From Actinomycetes bacterium (GTDB taxonomy: Bacteria; Actinomycetota; Acidimicrobiia; Acidimicrobiales; RAAP-2), in NCBI GenBank assembly GCA_021801235.1, contig JAJYYG010000055.1:1-32464 (forward strand): a stretch of DNA of 32,464 bases, written 5' to 3'. Positions within the stretch are counted from its first letter, which is position 1. Every line of letters starts with the position of its first letter. Below are positions 6,172-14,554 of this stretch, in pieces. Below the pieces are notes generated by a model. That model did not search any database. It saw nothing but the letters and a program-made list of their open reading frames with translations, and was not told the DNA's origin. The translations under genes were made by a program, and so were the position numbers.

Positions 6172-7730
6172 CGGCCGCGGGAGCGGGCGCCGGCGACCGG
6201 GGGAACCTCCCCTCCACCCCCGGGGGCCAGGCCCTGAGCGCCCCTCTACTGGGCCGCGCCGAGGAGCCGACCCTCTTCGAGCACTCCTCCCCGGGGCGCA
6301 AGGCGTGGTCCTTCCGCACGACGGGGATCCCCGAGCTGCCCCGGGAGGAGCTGGTGCCGTCGGACCACCGTCGGACGGCGCCGGTACCGGTGGCGGAGGT
6401 GTCCGAGCGCGACCTCGTGGCGCACTTCACGCGCCTGTCGCACCGCCAGTTCTCGGTCGACCTCGGTGCGTACCCGCTCGGATCCTGCACGATGAAGTAC
6501 AACCCCAAGGTCTGCGACGCGGTGGCCGCTCTCCCCGGGCTGGCCGGTGTGCACCCGGCTGCCCCCGCGTCCCTGACCCAGGGTTGGCTGCGGCTGCTCG
6601 TCGATCTCGAAGCTGCGCTCTGCGAGATCACCGGCATGGCGGCCGCCACGCTCCAGCCCGCGGCCGGAGCGGCCGGCGAGCTCACGGGCCTCCTCCTCAT
6701 GCGCGCCTGGCACGAGGCCCGGGGCGACGCCCGCCACAAGGTCATCATCCCCGACTCGGCCCACGGGACCAATCCGGCCTCGGTGACCCTCGGCGGCTAC
6801 GAGGTGGTCACCGTCCCGAGCGACGAGCGGGGATGCGTGGACATGGCCGCGCTGGCCGGCGTGCTCGACGAGGACGTGGCCGGCATCATGCTGACCAACC
6901 CGAACACGCTGGGCCTCTTCGAGGAGGACATCGCCGCCATCGCCGCATCCGTGCACCGCGTGGGCGGACTGCTGTACTACGACGGGGCGAACCTCAACGC
7001 CATCCTCGGCCTGGTGCGTCCCGGCGACATGGGATTCGACATCGTCCACATGAACCTGCACAAGACGTTCGCCACCCCGCACGGCGGGGGAGGGCCCGGC
7101 GCCGGTCCGGTGGCCGTCTCGGAGCGCCTGGTGCCGTTCCTCCCCGGTCCACGCCCGGTGCGTGTCGGCGGCGGGACCGACGACCCGCCGGTCTACGGGT
7201 GGTCGACCCCGGAGCGGTCGATCGGGAGGATGCACTCCTGGCACGGCAATGCGCTCGTGCTGGCCCGAGCCCTCGCCTACCTCACGCTCCACGGGAGGGA
7301 CGGGCTCCGATCGGTGGCCGAGATCGCCGTGCTGAACGCCAACTGGATCCGCCAGAGGCTCTCGGGCACCTACGACATCCCCTTCGACCGACCCTGCATG
7401 CACGAGGTGGTCGTCTCCGCACGGAACCTCAGGCAGCCCAACGGGGTGCGCGCCCTGGACGTGGCCAAGCGCCTCCTCGACAAGGGCTTCCACTCGCCGA
7501 CCGTCTACTTCCCGCTGATCGTCGAGGAGGCGCTCATGATCGAGCCGACGGAGACCGAGAGCCCCCAGACGCTCGAAGCGTTGGCCTCGGCCTTCGAGGC
7601 GATCGCCTACGAGGCCACGTCGCTCCCGGCCGACACGCTGACCGACGCGCCGCACCACACGCCGGTGCGGCGCGTCGACGAGGCGAGGGCGGCGCGCACC
7701 CTGATCCCGACCTTCGACGCCCGGCCCTGA
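6168..7730 (+). CDS. gcvPB: Glycine dehydrogenase (decarboxylating) subunit 2
   Basis: A 520-residue beta subunit carrying the PLP site. The Schiff-base lysine is K299 in HMNLHKTFATPHGGGGPG. Other conserved parts are YPLGSCTMKYNPK at 102-114, AHGTNPAS at 198-205, LTNPNTLGLFE at 242-252, YDGANLNA and the C-terminal MIEPTETES. The N-terminal 30 residues are a loosely conserved extension. The start overlaps the gcvPA stop by four bases. No gcvH or lipoamide dehydrogenase gene is in the window, so the H and L proteins must be elsewhere. The complex works in glycine catabolism and one-carbon supply. Confidence 0.95.
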   Translation: MTAAGAGAGDRGNLPSTPGGQALSAPLLGRAEEPTLFEHSSPGRKAWSFRTTGIPELPREELVPSDHRRTAPVPVAEVSERDLVAHFTRLSHRQFSVDLGAYPLGSCTMKYNPKVCDAVAALPGLAGVHPAAPASLTQGWLRLLVDLEAALCEITGMAAATLQPAAGAAGELTGLLLMRAWHEARGDARHKVIIPDSAHGTNPASVTLGGYEVVTVPSDERGCVDMAALAGVLDEDVAGIMLTNPNTLGLFEEDIAAIAASVHRVGGLLYYDGANLNAILGLVRPGDMGFDIVHMNLHKTFATPHGGGGPGAGPVAVSERLVPFLPGPRPVRVGGGTDDPPVYGWSTPERSIGRMHSWHGNALVLARALAYLTLHGRDGLRSVAEIAVLNANWIRQRLSGTYDIPFDRPCMHEVVVSARNLRQPNGVRALDVAKRLLDKGFHSPTVYFPLIVEEALMIEPTETESPQTLEALASAFEAIAYEATSLPADTLTDAPHHTPVRRVDEARAARTLIPTFDARP

Positions 7731-7852
7731 GCGTGGCGCCGTGGCGCCGTGGTGCCGGGTGCCCGGCGTCGCGGCACCCGGGTCCGGACGGGCAACCGCC
7801 CCCCGTCGGGACCTTCGGCTCTAGGAGGCCGGGGGACCGGGGCGCAGGATCG

Positions 7853-7878
7853 CTCCACGGGGAGCGTTCCCCGCGGAG
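7853..7878 (+). terminator. Hairpin between gcvPB and the SDR gene
   Basis: CTCC-A-CGGGGA pairs with TCCCCG-C-GGAG around a GCGT loop: ten base pairs with one mismatch. It lies about 120 bp after the gcvPB stop and 46 bp before the next start. There is no T-run, so it may be a terminator or only a stable leader structure. Confidence 0.35.
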
Positions 7879-7924
7879 CCGGGTGGGGGGCCCGGGACGG
7901 CCGTGAGCGAGCAGAGGAGGCGCG

Positions 7925-8692
7925 ATGCCGAAGGTTGCAGGGAAGGTGGCGGTCGTCACCGGTGCCGGGGCGGGCATCGGGCGTGCGACGGCGGCGTTGT
8001 TCGCCCACCACGGCGCCATGGTCGTGGTGACGGACGTCGACGAGGAGGGCGGCCGTGCCACGGTCGGGCGGATCACCGAGGCCGGTGGACAGGCATCGTT
8101 CTCCGCCCACGATGTGGCGTCGGAGGAGCAGTGGGAACGGGTGCTCGCCGAGGCGGAGGAGCGCTTCGGCGGGATCGACGTACTGGTGAACAACGCCGGC
8201 ATCTACGTCATCGCCGCACTTGCGGACACCACCCTCGAGCAGTGGAACCGGTTGTTCTCCATCAACGTCACCGGGGTGTTCCTCGGCGCCAAGCACGTCG
8301 CCCCCTACCTGGCCGAGCGAGGAGGCGGATCGATCATCAACCTCTCTTCCGTCGCCGGCCTCCAGGGCACGCCGGGGCATACCCTGTACGGGGCCAGCAA
8401 GGGGGCGGTACGGACCATGACCAAGGACCTCGCCGCCGAGCTGGCGGGACAGAACATCCGGGTGAACTCGATCCACCCGACCTACGTCCGGACCGCGATG
8501 GCCGACTACGGCGCGGCGGTGGCGGGGATGACGCTCGACGAGCTGGGGAAGAGGATGTCCCCACTCGGCCGGTTGGCGGAGCCCGAGGACGTCGCCAACG
8601 TCATCGTGTTCCTGGCCGGGGAGGACTCGAACTACCTGACCGCCGCCGAGTTCCTCGTCGACGGCGGTGGCACCTCGGTCCTGTCGCTCTAA
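7925..8692 (+). CDS. SDR-family NAD(P)-dependent oxidoreductase
   Basis: A 255-residue classical short-chain dehydrogenase. The Rossmann motif TGAGAGIG is at 12-19. D37, at the end of the second strand, points to NAD(H). NNAG is at 89-92, N114 in SINVTG, S141/S142 in NLSSVAG, and the catalytic pair Y155 and K159 in YGASK. The C-terminus (FLVDGGGTSVL) is typical. The substrate is not evident; hydroxysteroid or cyclic-alcohol dehydrogenases look similar, for example in NSIHPTYVRTAM. AGAGGAGG lies just upstream of the ATG. It is probably a separate unit, 194 bp after gcvPB, and converges on GAPDH. Confidence 0.9.
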   Translation: MPKVAGKVAVVTGAGAGIGRATAALFAHHGAMVVVTDVDEEGGRATVGRITEAGGQASFSAHDVASEEQWERVLAEAEERFGGIDVLVNNAGIYVIAALADTTLEQWNRLFSINVTGVFLGAKHVAPYLAERGGGSIINLSSVAGLQGTPGHTLYGASKGAVRTMTKDLAAELAGQNIRVNSIHPTYVRTAMADYGAAVAGMTLDELGKRMSPLGRLAEPEDVANVIVFLAGEDSNYLTAAEFLVDGGGTSVLSL

Positions 8693-8756
8693 GGCCTGCG
8701 ACGGCCTGCGACCGGACAAGGCCTGCGAGGTCTGCGAGGCCTGCGAGGTCTGCGAC
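8693..8756. repeat. Degenerate 9-10 bp tandem repeats in a convergent gap
   Basis: GGCCTGCGAC occurs twice just after the SDR stop. Four 9-bp units follow at 8721-8756, alternating GCCTGCGAG and GTCTGCGA(G/C). The repeats fill most of the gap between the convergent SDR and GAPDH genes. No hairpin with a T-run is evident. Confidence 0.75.
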
Positions 8757-8782
8757 CGGGCGGGGGGACCCCTTCGAGCCGC

Positions 8783-9802
8783 CTACCGCACCGGAGGGCG
8801 GGGAGCGGCGCCCACCATGGCCGTCAGCTCGGCCAGGCGGTTGGCGTAGCCCCACTCGTTGTCGTACCAGCCGAACACCTTCACCAGGGAACCGTGGATC
8901 ATCGTGAGCCCGGCATCGAAGACGCACGAGGCGGAGGACCCGATGATGTCGGTGGAGACCAGGGCCTCCTCGGAGAACTCGAGTCGCCCGGCCAATGCCC
9001 CCTCGGCAGCAGCCCGGTAGGCGGCCGCGACCTGCTCGCCGTCCGGCCTTCCCCGGACGGTGGCGACCAGGTCCGTCAACGAGCCGTCGGGGACGGGGAC
9101 ACGCAGTGCGACCGCATCGAGGCGCCCGGCCAGGTGGGGGAGAACCTCACCGGTCGTCCTGGCCGCGCCGGTGCTGGTGGGAATGATGTTGATGCCGGCG
9201 GCCCGGGCCCGACGGGGATCTTTGTGGACCGAGTCGACCAGGCGCTGGTCGCCTGTATAGGCATGGACGGTACTGACGAGGCCCTCGTCGATGCCGAAGG
9301 CGTCGTCGAGCACTTTGGCCAGGATTGCCAGGCAGTTGGTGGTGCACGAGGCATTGGACACCACGATGTGCCGGTCGGGGTCGAACGTGTCGTCGTTCAC
9401 CCCGAGGACGAACGTCGCGTCGACGTCCCGGGCCGGAGCCGAGATGACCACCCGCGGCGCCCCGGCGCCGAGGTGGGCGTCGGCGGTCTCACCCGCAGTG
9501 AACCGGCCGGTCGACTCGACGACGACGTCGATCCCGAGAGCCGTCCAGGGGAGCTCGCGCACCTCGGGCTCGGACAGCATGGTCACGTGCTGGTCGCCGA
9601 CGAACATCCCGTTCCCTTCGACCCGCACCGGGTGGTCGAACCGCCCGAAGACCGAGTCACGTTCGAGGAGCTTCGCCAGCGCCGTGGGAGGGGCCAGGTC
9701 GTTGACCGCCACCACGGCGAGGTCCAGCTCGGGGCGCAACGACGCCCGCAACAACGCACGACCAGTCCTACCGAACCCATTCACTGCCACTCGTACCGGC
9801 AT
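8783..9802 (-). CDS. gap: Glyceraldehyde-3-phosphate dehydrogenase
   Basis: A 339-residue phosphorylating GAPDH. NGFGRTGR near residue 8 and VNDLAPP near 33-39 form the NAD site. The catalytic C153 is in SNASCTTNC with H180 in STVHAYTGDQ. IIPTSTGAAR, RVPVPDGS and the C-terminal WYDNEWGYANRL complete the enzyme. Several positions differ from housekeeping GapA: CLAI for CLAP after the active site and GAAR for GAAK. No pgk or tpi is adjacent, so this could be a second GAPDH with a gluconeogenic or accessory role, which is inference. A GGAGGAG site precedes the ATG. It diverges from the alpha/beta hydrolase gene across 192 bp in which I see no clear promoter. Confidence 0.93.
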   Translation of the reverse strand: MPVRVAVNGFGRTGRALLRASLRPELDLAVVAVNDLAPPTALAKLLERDSVFGRFDHPVRVEGNGMFVGDQHVTMLSEPEVRELPWTALGIDVVVESTGRFTAGETADAHLGAGAPRVVISAPARDVDATFVLGVNDDTFDPDRHIVVSNASCTTNCLAILAKVLDDAFGIDEGLVSTVHAYTGDQRLVDSVHKDPRRARAAGINIIPTSTGAARTTGEVLPHLAGRLDAVALRVPVPDGSLTDLVATVRGRPDGEQVAAAYRAAAEGALAGRLEFSEEALVSTDIIGSSASCVFDAGLTMIHGSLVKVFGWYDNEWGYANRLAELTAMVGAAPRPPVR

Positions 9803-9994
9803 GACGCTCCTCCGCTCGGTGGCCGACAGGCCGACCACAACCGACACCTGCCGACAGCATGGACCGGTCCTGGCCCCGGCGCCCAGGGTCCAACGGCCCA
9901 TCTCGCGACCGGGTCCCGGTCGAATTGGGGACGTGCCGCGCACTGGGGCCCTTCGGCCCTGTTCCCGACGGTCAACGGGGGCCATGGTGGGGCC

Positions 9995-10954
9995 ATGGCG
10001 CGCCGCGACATGGCCCGTGCCGAGCAGGGCCCGGACGATCAGCACGGGGGAGTGGGCACCCATCAGGGCGCCGGGAACCGGCTGACGTGGAAGTGCGTCT
10101 CCGTCCAGGGGCGCGAGTCGCGCTACGGCGAGGCGGGAGCAGGGCCCACCGTCCTGTTCCTCCACGGCTGGGGGCTCGACCACAAGGTCTACAAGCGCGC
10201 CCTGGCACGGCTGGTGGCCGCCGGGGTCCACGTCCTCGCCCCGGCGCTCCCCGGGTTTGGGGGAACCCCGGCGCTGCCCCGTACGACCACCGACCTCGAG
10301 GGGTACGCCGCATGGGCTGGGGAGTTTCTCCGCTGCGTGGGCGTGGGGGAGCCGGTCCTCGCCATGGGCCACTCCTTCGGAGGAGGTGTCGCGATCAAAC
10401 TGGCACACGACCATCCCGACCAGGTGCGGGCGCTCGTGTTGGTCAACTCGATCGGCGGCTCCACCTGGTCGCACCGGGGGCCGAGACGCCGGGCCATGTC
10501 CGACCGGCCCCTCTGGGATTGGGGCATCCACTTCCCGGCCGACGTCCTGCCCACCCGGCAGACCCGGCGGGTGGTCCCGGTGATCGTCGCCGAGGCCCTG
10601 CCCAGCCTCCTCCGGGATCCGAGGGCCTTCTGGGATGCGGCGGGGCTGGCCCGCCGTGCCGACCTGGGGAGCGAGCTCGTCGAGCTCCGGCGGCGGCGGT
10701 TGCCGGTCGTCGTCCTGTGGGGTCGGGCCGACCGGCTGATCACCCAGGACTCCTTCGAGGATCTCTGCGAGGCGCTGGGTCGTCCGCAGGTCGTGACGGT
10801 GCCCGGCGCCCACAGCTGGCTCATCGCGGACCCGGATGCGTTCGGAGAGGTCATGACCAACGTGGTCGACATCGTGCGCCTGGCCGGCGGTGACGCGGGA
10901 CCCGTTTCCCGGAGCCCCGATACCGCCAGGAGCCGCTCGGTCGAAGGAGGCTGA
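9995..10954 (+). CDS. Alpha/beta hydrolase
   Basis: A 319-residue serine hydrolase. The oxyanion-hole motif FLHGWG is at 55-60 and the nucleophile S127 in GHSFGG. The acid is in WGRADRLI and the histidine in PGAHSWLI near the C-terminus. The cap region (RRRAMSDRPLWDWG) gives no clear substrate. About the first 30 residues are non-conserved, so the real start could be a later ATG at 10010; ATG 9995 has GGTGGGG just upstream. It leads a run of three same-strand genes, ending 3 bp before the erythromycin-esterase homologue whose ribosome binding site lies inside this gene. The tight packing suggests a shared pathway. Confidence 0.85.
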   Translation: MARRDMARAEQGPDDQHGGVGTHQGAGNRLTWKCVSVQGRESRYGEAGAGPTVLFLHGWGLDHKVYKRALARLVAAGVHVLAPALPGFGGTPALPRTTTDLEGYAAWAGEFLRCVGVGEPVLAMGHSFGGGVAIKLAHDHPDQVRALVLVNSIGGSTWSHRGPRRRAMSDRPLWDWGIHFPADVLPTRQTRRVVPVIVAEALPSLLRDPRAFWDAAGLARRADLGSELVELRRRRLPVVVLWGRADRLITQDSFEDLCEALGRPQVVTVPGAHSWLIADPDAFGEVMTNVVDIVRLAGGDAGPVSRSPDTARSRSVEGG

Positions 10955-10957
10955 ACC

Positions 10958-12322
10958 ATGGACATCGACGACAAGACAGACCAGAAAGACCAGACGGACC
11001 AGTCGGCCCGGACGTTGAACCGGGCGGCGCGACCGGTGACCGGGGTGGCCGAGGACTACGACTCGCTGCTCCACCTCATCGGGGATCGCCGGCTCGTCCT
11101 GATCGGCGAGGCGTCCCACGGGACCCATGAGTTCTACCGCGAGCGGGCCCGCATCACGCGGCGTCTGATCGACGACCTCGGGTTCACCGTGGTTGCGGTG
11201 GAGGGGGACTGGCCGGATGCCTACCGGGTGAACCGGTACGTCATGGGCATGTCGACCGACGAAAGCGCGGACGCCGCGTTGCAGGGGTTCCGGCGCTTCC
11301 CGACGTGGATGTGGCGCAACCGGGACGTGCTCGGCTTCGTCCAGTGGTTGCGCGCCCACAACGACGCCCAGGCCGTTCCCGCCCGCAAGGTCCGCTTCTA
11401 CGGCCTCGACCTGTACAGCCTGCGCTCGTCCATCGAAGCGGTGATCGAGTACCTCGACCGGGTCGACCCCTCCGAGGCCGCCCGGGCCCGGGAACGTTAC
11501 TCGTGCTTCGACCATGTCGGCGCCGACGGGCAGGCCTACGGCTACTCGGTGGTGCGCCAGGGGGCGATGCCGTGCGAGGACGAGGTCGTCGCCCAGCTCC
11601 TCGAGCTCCGGCGTCGCTCGGAGCTCTACCTCCGGCGGGACGGCTGGGTGGCCGAGGACGAGCAGTTCTACGCCGAGCAGAACGCACGCCTCGTCCGGGA
11701 CGCGGAGGAGTACTACCACCAGATGTACCGGGCCGAGGTCTCCTCGTGGAACCTCCGCGACCAGCACATGGCCGCAACCCTCGCGGGCCTACTCGACCAT
11801 CTCGAAGGACAGTCGGGGCTCGCCAAGGCGGTGGTCTGGGAGCACAACTCGCACATCGGCGACGCGCGGGCGACCTCCATGGGGCTCCGGGGTGAGCTGA
11901 ACGTCGGGCAGCTCGTACGAGAGCGCTCTGCGGGCGACGTGACGTTGGTCGGGTTCACGACCACCTCAGGCCACGTCACGGCGGCCTCCGATTGGGGGGC
12001 ACCGGTAGAGCGCAAGCGGGTCCGTCCCGCCCGGCCCGACAGCCACGAGGCGCTGCTCCACGCGGTCGGCCTGCCCCAGTACTGGCTGGCCACCTCGGAC
12101 GCGGCCGCTCGCGCCGTCCTTTCCCGACCCCGCCTGGAGCGGGCCATCGGGGTGATCTACCGGCCCGAGACGGAGCTGCAGAGCCACTACTTCGAGGCCG
12201 ACCTGTCCCGGCAGTTCGACGCGGTGATCCACATGGACCGCACCCACGCGCTCGAGCCGCTGGAGCGGACCCCGCTGTGGGATCGGGGGGAGCCGGCCGA
12301 GACGTACCCGACCGGTCTGTGA
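10958..12322 (+). CDS. Erythromycin esterase-family protein
   Basis: A 454-residue member of the EreA/EreB/EreC-like family (COG2312). Known Ere enzymes open the macrolide lactone, but most chromosomal homologues have no known substrate. The active-site signatures are intact: GEASHGTHEFYRER with H54, AVEGDWPDAYRVNRYV with E82, and WEHNSHIGDAR with H296. The first 20 residues are a hydrophilic repeat of D, K, T and Q (DKTDQKDQTDQ). GAAGGAGG precedes the ATG. Packing with the upstream hydrolase and the downstream PRTase-hydrolase fusion favours a metabolic or detoxifying role over a dedicated resistance gene. Macrolide resistance should not be assumed. Confidence 0.9.
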   Translation: MDIDDKTDQKDQTDQSARTLNRAARPVTGVAEDYDSLLHLIGDRRLVLIGEASHGTHEFYRERARITRRLIDDLGFTVVAVEGDWPDAYRVNRYVMGMSTDESADAALQGFRRFPTWMWRNRDVLGFVQWLRAHNDAQAVPARKVRFYGLDLYSLRSSIEAVIEYLDRVDPSEAARARERYSCFDHVGADGQAYGYSVVRQGAMPCEDEVVAQLLELRRRSELYLRRDGWVAEDEQFYAEQNARLVRDAEEYYHQMYRAEVSSWNLRDQHMAATLAGLLDHLEGQSGLAKAVVWEHNSHIGDARATSMGLRGELNVGQLVRERSAGDVTLVGFTTTSGHVTAASDWGAPVERKRVRPARPDSHEALLHAVGLPQYWLATSDAAARAVLSRPRLERAIGVIYRPETELQSHYFEADLSRQFDAVIHMDRTHALEPLERTPLWDRGEPAETYPTGL

Positions 12323-12323
12323 G

Positions 12324-13655
12324 ATGGGGACCAACGGTCCGTCGATGACCGGGACACCGTTCCGGGACCGTCGGGAGGCGGGGCGTCGCCTCGGCCGCGC
12401 CCTCGAGCCGCTCCGGAGCGAGCATCCGGTCGTCCTGGCCCTGCCCCGGGGCGGGGTGCCGGTGGCGGCGGGCGTTGCGGCCCATCTGGGAGCCCCGCTC
12501 GACGTGATCGTCGTGCGCAAGCTCGGGCTGCCGACGCAGCCGGAGCTCGGGTTCGGCGCGATCGGCGAGGGAGGCGTCCGCCTCCTCGATCGCGACCTGA
12601 TCCGCCGGGCCGGCCTGACCGCGGAGGACCTGGCCCGGGTGGAGGCGAGCGAGCGGGCCGAGCTCGACCGCCGCATCCGCCGGTACCGCGGGGAACGGCC
12701 ACCGCTCGCAGTCGCCGGCCGCACCGTGGTGATCGTCGACGACGGACTGGCGACCGGTGCGACCGCGCGCGCCGCGGTCGAGGTGGTGAGGGCGCAGGGT
12801 GCCCGCCGCATCGTCCTCGCCGTACCGGTGGCCCCCCGGGAGACCATCCGGCAGCTGGAGGCGGTGGCGGACGGGGTGGTGAGCCTGATGGTGCCGGACG
12901 ACTTCGTGGCGGTCGGGCGCTGGTACGACGACTTCGACCAGACGTCGGACGAAGAGGTGGCGCGGCTGCTGGCGGGCGAGGATGACGAGGGCGACGAGGG
13001 TGGGGCCGGTCCGCAGCCGCTGCCCCGCACCGACCGTGCTGTCGTGATCCCCGACGGTGCGGTCGCCCTGGAGGGACGGCTGGAGGTCCCGGCCGCCGCC
13101 TCGGGGGTCGTGCTGTTCGCCCACGGGAGTGGCAGTAGCCGTCACAGCCCCCGGAACGTCGCGACGGCCCGTGCACTCCACGCCGGTGGGCTCGGGACCC
13201 TGCTGTTCGACCTCCTGACCGACGGCGAGAGCGCCGACCGGCGGAACGTCTTCGACATCGCGCTGCTCGGGTCCCGCCTGTTGGGTGCCACCCGGTGGCT
13301 CACCCGGCAGCCCGGCATGGCCCGGGCTCGCTACGGGTACTTCGGAGCCAGCACCGGGGGTGGGGCGGCACTGTGGGCGGCCGGTGCCCCCGGCAACCGG
13401 GTCGCCGCGGTGGTGTCACGGGGAGGGCGGCCCGACCTCGCCGGTCCGCGCCTCCCGGACGTGTCCTGCCCGACCCTCCTCATCGTCGGCGGCGCAGACG
13501 TCGAGGTCCTCGAGCTCAACCGGAGGGCAGCGACCCTCCTCCGCTGCCGTCACCAGGTGGCGGTGGTACCGGGGGCGACCCACCTCTTCGAGGAGCCGGG
13601 GGCGCTCGGTGCCGTGGCGAGGCTCGCCGTCGGGTGGTTCCGGGAGTTCCTCTAG
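12324..13655 (+). CDS. Phosphoribosyltransferase / dienelactone-hydrolase-like fusion
   Basis: A 443-residue two-domain protein. Residues 12-215 are a predicted phosphoribosyltransferase (COG1926 type) with FRDRREAGRRL, LPRGGVPVA and the PRPP loop VVIVDDGLATGATA at 136-149. An acidic linker (EDDEGDEGG, about 219-227) follows. Residues 236-443 are an alpha/beta hydrolase of dienelactone-hydrolase type with FAHGSGSSRHSPRN, nucleophile S343 in GASTGG, D392 in GGADVEV and H420 in GATHLF. Both active sites look complete. The ATG is one base after the esterase stop; an alternative ATG lies at 12345. Its substrate is unknown. It converges on the ABC permease gene with only 14 bp between stops. Confidence 0.87.
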   Translation: MGTNGPSMTGTPFRDRREAGRRLGRALEPLRSEHPVVLALPRGGVPVAAGVAAHLGAPLDVIVVRKLGLPTQPELGFGAIGEGGVRLLDRDLIRRAGLTAEDLARVEASERAELDRRIRRYRGERPPLAVAGRTVVIVDDGLATGATARAAVEVVRAQGARRIVLAVPVAPRETIRQLEAVADGVVSLMVPDDFVAVGRWYDDFDQTSDEEVARLLAGEDDEGDEGGAGPQPLPRTDRAVVIPDGAVALEGRLEVPAAASGVVLFAHGSGSSRHSPRNVATARALHAGGLGTLLFDLLTDGESADRRNVFDIALLGSRLLGATRWLTRQPGMARARYGYFGASTGGGAALWAAGAPGNRVAAVVSRGGRPDLAGPRLPDVSCPTLLIVGGADVEVLELNRRAATLLRCRHQVAVVPGATHLFEEPGALGAVARLAVGWFREFL

Positions 13656-13669
13656 GCCGACCACCCGGA

Positions 13670-14554
13670 TCACCCCTTGACGGCACCCGCAGTCAGCCCG
13701 CGCACCAGCTGCTTCTGGAACACGATGAGGATGACGAAGATGGGCAGGGCAGCCAGGACGGTTCCCGCGAAGATCACGTTCGTCTGGTTGATGCTGAGCG
13801 CTTGGAGCTGGCGCAGACCGATCTGGACGGTGCGCACCCCGTTCGTCTCGGTCACGATCAGCGGCCACAGGTACTGGTTCCAGGCCCCGAGGAACGCGAA
13901 GACGGTGAAGGCCCCGATCGCCGGACGGTTGAGCGGGAGCACCACCCGGGTCAGGAAGCGCCAGTGCCCGTACCCGTCGAGCCGGGCGGCGTCGTGAAGG
14001 TCGCGTGGCACGCCCCGGAACGACTGCCGGAAGAGGAAGGTGCCGAACCCGCTGGCCAGGAACGGGACGATCAGCGCCGGGAACGAGTTGAACCACCCCA
14101 GGGCCACGATGGTCTCCCGGTTGGGGACGAGGGTCACCTCCATGGGGATCATCAGGGTCGCCAGGAACAGCACGAAGACCGTCCGGCTGAACGGGAACCG
14201 GATGAAGGCGAAGGCGTAGCCGGCCAGGGCCGACGTGGCCACCTCGGCCACGGTGATCGCCACCGTCACCAGCAGGCTGTTCCGTAGGAAGATGCCGAGG
14301 TTCCCCAGCGTGAAGGCGGAGCGGAAGGCGCCCCACTGGGGATGGACCGGAAAGAGCGTCGGTGGCCGGGCGGCGATCTGCTGGGGGGAGAGGAGGGCGT
14401 TCACCACGGTGATGTAGATGGGGAACGCGACCACCACGGCGGCGACCACCAGCAGCGTGTAGCGGAGGATCCGCCGGACAAGGGGTCCGACGGGACGGCG
14501 CCGCCGCTCGACGTCCCCGCGCCGCTCGACGTCCCCGCTCCTCTCACCGTCCAT
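13670..14554 (-). CDS. Carbohydrate ABC transporter permease (MalG/UgpE type)
   Basis: A 294-residue inner-membrane permease of the CUT1 sugar importers. The first membrane helix is at about residues 30-52, with five more following. The EAA loop that contacts the ATPase is DAARLDGYGHWRFLTRVVLP. The hydrophilic N-terminus carries a short duplication (GDVERR twice) encoded by a direct repeat at about 14504-14537. The start overlaps the end of the first permease gene by 11 bp. It is the last gene of the four-gene operon running from 18098 down. Confidence 0.92.
   Translation of the reverse strand: MDGERSGDVERRGDVERRRRPVGPLVRRILRYTLLVVAAVVVAFPIYITVVNALLSPQQIAARPPTLFPVHPQWGAFRSAFTLGNLGIFLRNSLLVTVAITVAEVATSALAGYAFAFIRFPFSRTVFVLFLATLMIPMEVTLVPNRETIVALGWFNSFPALIVPFLASGFGTFLFRQSFRGVPRDLHDAARLDGYGHWRFLTRVVLPLNRPAIGAFTVFAFLGAWNQYLWPLIVTETNGVRTVQIGLRQLQALSINQTNVIFAGTVLAALPIFVILIVFQKQLVRGLTAGAVKG

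Noticed and set aside
8894-9994. Long upstream extension of the alpha/beta hydrolase frame
   Set aside because: It runs antisense through the GAPDH gene and has no domain; the hydrolase fold starts after 9995.
8783-11767. A continuous 994-codon minus-strand frame
   Set aside because: Only the part from 9802 down encodes a recognisable protein (GAPDH). The rest is antisense to the hydrolase and esterase genes and is an artefact of GC-rich codon use.
10958-12322. Macrolide resistance gene
   Set aside because: The family match is to the broad erythromycin-esterase superfamily; chromosomal context with metabolic hydrolases gives no support for a resistance role.
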